Part shown: piece by piece, positions 29,841 to 33,277 of the stretch | Numbering within the stretch: the first letter of the stretch is position 1 | Layout: each line of letters opens with the position of its first letter | DNA from: an uncultured Collinsella sp. | GTDB lineage: Bacteria; Actinomycetota; Coriobacteriia; Coriobacteriales; Coriobacteriaceae | Length of the DNA: 33,277 nt | NCBI GenBank assembly: GCA_902492545.1 | Contig: CABULX010000007.1 | Coordinates: 1 to 33,277, forward strand | Reading direction: 5' to 3' | The notes under the pieces: generated by a model | The model's database searches: none | What the model was told of the DNA's origin: nothing | What the model saw: only the letters and a program-made list of their open reading frames with translations | Program-made: the position numbers and the translations under genes

Positions 29841-31202
29841 TTACAGACCGGCGATGTGGTCGGCGGGCGTCGCGACGACCTGTCCGGCGCTCTTGGTGGG
29901 ACGCTTCTTCTTGGCTTCGGCCGTACCCAAAAGCCTCGCCTCAAGACCGCTCACCAAGCGAGCAAGCGGCAGGGTGATGACCAGGTAGAACAGGGCGGCA
30001 ACCACATACGGCGTGATGGAACCCGTCGTGGCCACGATGGTACGGGCGTTCATGACGATCTCGACCACGCCCACGGCGGCGAGCAGCGACGTATCCTTGT
30101 AAAGCAGGATGAACTCACTGGTCAACGTAGGCAGGACATTGCGGAACGTCTGCGGAATCATAACGTAAAGCAGTGTCTGGAAGGCGTTCATGCCCAGCGA
30201 GCGAGCAGCCTCGTTTTGACCCTTGGGGATCGACTGAATACCGGCACGGAAAATCTCACACAGATAGGCAGACGAATTCATGGCCATGACGATGACGCCC
30301 AACACATAGTCGTCAACCTTGACGCCGGCCAGCGGCAGGCCAAAGAACGCGATGTAGATCTGCAGGAACGCCGGCGTACCACGGATGATATTCACATAGA
30401 TGCCGGCAAGGCAACGCAGGATGCGCGACTTGGAGATGCGCATGAGCGACAGGGCAAAGCCAAAGGGAATTGCCAGCGGAAACGCCACGAGCACGATCGA
30501 GAGCGACATGAGGAAGCCTTTGAAGACGATCGGCAGGCTCTGGACCAAAATGACCGGGTTCAGGAACAGGCGCAGGAACATGTTGGAATTCCATGCCTCG
30601 ACCCACGGCTGCTCCTTAAGGTCGGCCAGGAAGTTATCGAATGCCGTCACGCCCTTGATCTCCACCGACGGAATCTTGGAGATCTTCTTGGTCGAACCAT
30701 CGGCCAAAGTGTAGGTGCCGCTAAAGGCCTCGTCGCCGCCCTCGACGGGGAAGGTCACGCCGTAGACCTCGACGCGGAAATAGCCGCCGGCCGGAGCCGT
30801 CTCGCCAAAATCGATCTTGAGCGTCTGGCCGTCGACCTTGCACGTAGGCTTCATGGGCGTACGGTCCATAAGGTCATCGCCCGAGAGCATCGTCAGACGT
30901 GTGTCGTCCGCACCAAAGGTCGTGCCATCGGCAAACGTCAGCGAAAGACCGCTCAGTTCCTCGTCGGCATCGGCCTGGACCTCCCAGGTGATACGAGTCT
31001 CGGTGCCACCGACTACGTCGCTACCCGAACCGGTATTGGGTCGGGCGGTGATCTTTGCGGTCTCAAGTGCCTGAGCAGTCGAGGGCACGCAGGCCCCCGC
31101 GCATACCAGGGCGAGCACCACAGCCAGGGCACAGGCCAGCTTTTGGAGCATCGAGGGCAGTGGATGGCTCTTGCCCATGGCTCCTTGGTTCAATCGAGAC
31201 AA
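29841..31202 (-). CDS. Amino acid ABC permease with a large extracytoplasmic N-terminal domain
   Basis: A 453-residue fusion. Residues 1-45 form a signal peptide (LACALAVVLALVCAGACVPS). About 45-205 is an Asp/Gly/Thr-rich, probably beta-sandwich region outside the membrane (for example TRITWEVQADADEELSGLSL). A HisM/GlnP-type permease domain follows from about 215, with five hydrophobic segments and the EAA loop EAARSLGMNAFQTLLYVMIP that docks the ATPase. Plain GlnP permeases are about 220 residues, so the N-terminal domain is an addition, perhaps for substrate capture or wall binding. The start is TTG 31202 with AGGAG five bases upstream; an ATG at 31178 has AAGGAG only two bases away. It lies between the binding-protein and ATPase genes. 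Confidence 0.88.
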   Translation of the reverse strand: MSRLNQGAMGKSHPLPSMLQKLACALAVVLALVCAGACVPSTAQALETAKITARPNTGSGSDVVGGTETRITWEVQADADEELSGLSLTFADGTTFGADDTRLTMLSGDDLMDRTPMKPTCKVDGQTLKIDFGETAPAGGYFRVEVYGVTFPVEGGDEAFSGTYTLADGSTKKISKIPSVEIKGVTAFDNFLADLKEQPWVEAWNSNMFLRLFLNPVILVQSLPIVFKGFLMSLSIVLVAFPLAIPFGFALSLMRISKSRILRCLAGIYVNIIRGTPAFLQIYIAFFGLPLAGVKVDDYVLGVIVMAMNSSAYLCEIFRAGIQSIPKGQNEAARSLGMNAFQTLLYVMIPQTFRNVLPTLTSEFILLYKDTSLLAAVGVVEIVMNARTIVATTGSITPYVVAALFYLVITLPLARLVSGLEARLLGTAEAKKKRPTKSAGQVVATPADHIAGL

Positions 31203-31268
31203 GGTGGCTCCTAACGTTTAAGTTGCCGACATAACGGGGCGGGATGACGCCCATTCAAGAAACGCAAA

Positions 31269-31296
31269 GGCCCTCTCCGCCAAAACGGAAAGGGCC
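31269..31296 (-). terminator. Hairpin between the binding-protein and permease genes
   Basis: GGCCCTCTCCG (31269-31279) pairs with CGGAAAGGGCC (31286-31296) with one mismatch; on the minus strand TTTGCGTT follows. It is likely a partial terminator giving more binding protein than permease. Confidence 0.6.
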
Positions 31297-31318
31297 CGCG
31301 TGCAATCAAGTAGCTATT

Positions 31319-32179
31319 TTACTTGATGTTGTACTTAGCCATAAGGGCGTCAACGGTACCGTCATCGGTCAGGTCCTTGATAGCCTGGTTGATGTCGTCC
31401 TTGAGCTTGGTGTTGCCCTGGTTGATGGCGATGGCGTACTCCTCGCCGGTGCTGATCTGCTTGATGGTCTGGCAGGTGTTGAACTGCTCGGCGGTCAGCT
31501 GGCTGGCGACGGAGCGGTTGGTGACCACGGCGTCGCCCTTATCGGACTGCAGGGCGCTGAAGCACTCGGTAGCGTCCTTGTAGGGGACGATCTTTGCCTT
31601 GGGGAAGTTCTCCTGGGCAAAGGCCTCGGCAGTCGAGCCAGACTGGACGATGATCGTGGCGTCGGCGTTGTTGAGCTTCTCGCTGTAGTTGTCGGCCGTG
31701 ATGTCGGTGTTATCGACCTTGGTCACGATAGCCTGATCGTCCATGTAGTAGGAATCGGAGAAAGTGACTTCCTTCTCACGCTCGGGCGTGTCGGTGATAG
31801 CCGCGATAGAAACGTCATACTTGGCGCCCGAAGCAACGCCCGGAACCAGCGTGTCAAAGTCATTGTTGACATACTCGACATCCAGGCCCAGCTTGTCGCC
31901 GATAGCCTTGATGAGCTCAAGGTCAAAGCCCTGATAATCGCCGTTGTCATCCTTGTACTCAAACGGAGCGTACTCGGCAGAGGTGCCGACGGTCAGCGTA
32001 CCGTCCTTGACGAGCGCGTACTCCTTGGAGCCGTCGACCTTCTCGACCTTAGCGTCGTCAGAGCTGCTGGAACCAGCATCAGAACCAGAGGTGGCGTTGG
32101 ACGAGCCGCAGCCCGTCAGAGCAAGGGCGAGCGCCATAGCACCCGTGGCGGCAAATGCGCCGAGCTTCTTGAGCTTCAT
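31319..32179 (-). CDS. Polar amino acid ABC transporter substrate-binding lipoprotein
   Basis: A 286-residue family 3 solute-binding protein. The lipoprotein signal peptide ends in lipobox LTGC (Cys24), followed by a Ser/Asp-rich linker to about residue 45. Family blocks are LTVGTSAEYAPFEYKDDNGD, YQGFDLELIKAIGDKLGL, DVSIAAITDTPEREKEVTFS and EEYAIAINQGNTKLKDDIN. The ITxTPER pattern is the ligand-binding region. It is anchored outside the membrane and delivers a polar amino acid to the permease downstream. The ATG at 32179 follows GGAAGGAG with seven bases between. It is the first gene of the operon, with its own promoter at 32237-32265. Confidence 0.93.
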   Translation of the reverse strand: MKLKKLGAFAATGAMALALALTGCGSSNATSGSDAGSSSSDDAKVEKVDGSKEYALVKDGTLTVGTSAEYAPFEYKDDNGDYQGFDLELIKAIGDKLGLDVEYVNNDFDTLVPGVASGAKYDVSIAAITDTPEREKEVTFSDSYYMDDQAIVTKVDNTDITADNYSEKLNNADATIIVQSGSTAEAFAQENFPKAKIVPYKDATECFSALQSDKGDAVVTNRSVASQLTAEQFNTCQTIKQISTGEEYAIAINQGNTKLKDDINQAIKDLTDDGTVDALMAKYNIK

Positions 32180-32236
32180 AATCAGTCTCCTTCCGGCGAC
32201 CCCGTTTGATTCAGAGGTCTGCAAAAACTGTTGGCT

Positions 32237-32265
32237 ATTATGCACCCTGAATTACGAATCTGCAA
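32237..32265 (-). promoter_or_regulatory. Promoter of the amino acid ABC operon
   Basis: On the minus strand TTGCAG (32260-32265) and CATAAT (32237-32242) are exactly 17 bp apart, about 58 bp before the start codon. Confidence 0.7.
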
Positions 32266-32326
32266 TGAGAAAACTGATTGAAACAATCCCATAACGTGAA
32301 TGGAACACTCCACTTTGTGACAGTTG

Positions 32327-33193
32327 TTACTGCTGTAACGACCTTAATAGCGTAATTTCCACTGCATAACCTGCAAGTTCGTTCGGCGTCTCCAAAATAA
32401 ATGGAAGTGCACGCAAGCGGCTATTCGATACAATATTCTGCATAACCTGCATACCGCCGCCAAATTCCTCGCTGCCAAGGTATCCCTTGCCGATGCACTC
32501 GTGACGATCTTTATGGGCGCCACAAGGGTTCTTCGAATCGTTGATGTGTACGGCATGCAGGCGATCGATGCCCACCACGCGGTCGAACTCGTCGAGTACG
32601 CCGTCCAGATCATGGATGATGTCGTAGCCGGCATCGCTCACATGGCAGGTGTCCAAACAAACGCCCAGTTTATCGGACAGCTCTGGACACTTGGCGGCAA
32701 CGCCCTCGATAATGCACGCCAGCTCTTCAAAGCTACGGCCCACCTCGGTGCCCTTACCCGCCATGGTCTCGAGCAATACCATCGTCTGCTGGCCCCCAAA
32801 CATCACCTGGCACAGCGTGTCGACAATCATCTGAATGCCGGCGTCTGCCCCCTGTCCCACATGCGCACCGGGATGGAAGTTGTAGTAGTTGCCGGGCAGT
32901 GCTTCCAGACGCTGCAAATCTTCCGCCATAGCCTCCAAGGCAAACTCGCGCGCCCGCTCCTTAGCGGAGCAGGGGTTATAGGTATACGGGGCATGCGCCA
33001 CCAGCGGTCCAAAGTCGTTTTGCGCCATAAGCTCGCGCAGAGCCGCCACGTCATCCATGTCAAGGTCTTTTGCCTTGCCACCGCGCGGGTTGCGCGTAAA
33101 GAACGCAAAGGTATTGGCACCAATGGACAACGCCGTCTCCCCCATTGCCCGATAGCCCTTCGTCGTCGAAAGATGACACCCGATCGTCAGCAT
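32327..33193 (-). CDS. nfo: Endonuclease IV (AP endonuclease)
   Basis: A 288-residue TIM-barrel, zinc-dependent apurinic/apyrimidinic endonuclease of base-excision repair. Metal-ligand motifs in order are VAHAPYTYN, YYNFHPGAHVGQG, VLLETMAGKGTE, CLDTCHVSDAGYD, HINDSKNPCGAHKDRHECIG and FILETPNE. Length and order match Nfo. The ATG at 33193 lies just after a GGGGGAGCTGGAG stretch. Upstream to the window edge there is a long inverted repeat (33214-33276). The gene has no visible SOS box. Confidence 0.95.
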   Translation of the reverse strand: MLTIGCHLSTTKGYRAMGETALSIGANTFAFFTRNPRGGKAKDLDMDDVAALRELMAQNDFGPLVAHAPYTYNPCSAKERAREFALEAMAEDLQRLEALPGNYYNFHPGAHVGQGADAGIQMIVDTLCQVMFGGQQTMVLLETMAGKGTEVGRSFEELACIIEGVAAKCPELSDKLGVCLDTCHVSDAGYDIIHDLDGVLDEFDRVVGIDRLHAVHINDSKNPCGAHKDRHECIGKGYLGSEEFGGGMQVMQNIVSNSRLRALPFILETPNELAGYAVEITLLRSLQQ

Positions 33194-33213
33194 CTCCAGC
33201 TCCCCCTCATCAG

Positions 33214-33276
33214 TTGCGGTGAAATACGGTCTATTGGTGCCTTATTTTGGCGCAAACAGACCGTATTCCACCGCAA
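33214..33276. repeat. Long inverted repeat at the window edge
   Basis: TTGCGGTGAAATACGGTCT (33214-33232) and its complement at 33258-33276 match at 18 of 19 positions, with a 25-nt loop that includes a smaller GGTGCC/GGCGC pairing. It lies 20 bp upstream of nfo. It may end a leftward transcript from outside the window or be a dispersed palindromic repeat. Confidence 0.65.
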
Positions 33277-33277
33277 G

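Overview
The window looks like chromosomal DNA of a Coriobacteriia member, most likely Collinsella or a close relative. This is inferred from the high G+C content with strong third-position G/C bias, the strong AGGAGG-type ribosome sites, the Gram-positive-type SOS box, and a gut-anaerobe gene set (DUF3793 with flavodoxin, DcuC/YfcC-type carrier, Amadori-sugar enzymes). No rRNA, tRNA or CRISPR array was seen. The species assignment was not tested by any search.

Layout. (1) 1-4.9 kb is housekeeping: the tail of an unknown gene, ettA (minus), an sdpR/sdpI-like autorepressor and immunity pair (minus), then tcdA and a TatD hydrolase (plus). (2) 4.9-16.3 kb is one long minus-strand catabolic operon under a GntR/UTRA regulator. 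In transcription order it encodes a YfcC-type carrier, a YtcJ-like amidohydrolase, FrlC-like, FrlB-like and FrlD-like proteins, a second PfkB kinase, an Amidohydro_2 protein, YjbQ, a BtpA-family protein and an FGGY kinase. The FrlB/C/D set points to Amadori compounds or related sugar-amine conjugates. The added enzymes make it larger than the known fructoselysine or glucoselysine loci. A perfect 10-bp inverted repeat lies just before the first gene. (3) 16.4-18.9 kb holds two HAD phosphatases and deoC (minus), each apparently its own unit.

(4) 19.1-22.7 kb is the most unusual stretch. A three-gene plus-strand cassette (unknown protein, ClpP-like peptidase, soluble VirD4/TraG-like ATPase) lies between two copies of the 3' end of pgi plus its terminator. 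The copy next to intact pgi (22.6 kb) is complete. The far copy (19.1 kb) is only a stump encoding the last dozen residues. This resembles the att scar of an integrative element at the pgi 3' end, but no integrase is present. The peptidase and ATPase genes overlap and are translationally coupled.

(5) 22.6-27.6 kb: pgi, an orphan half-length Fe-alcohol-dehydrogenase-like domain, an SOS-controlled Y-family polymerase with a YolD-like partner, and a membrane-anchored HMA protein behind a CsoR-like operator. (6) 27.7-33.3 kb: DUF3793 with flavodoxin, a polar amino acid ABC transporter whose permease carries a large extracytoplasmic N-terminal domain, endonuclease IV, and a long inverted repeat at the window edge.
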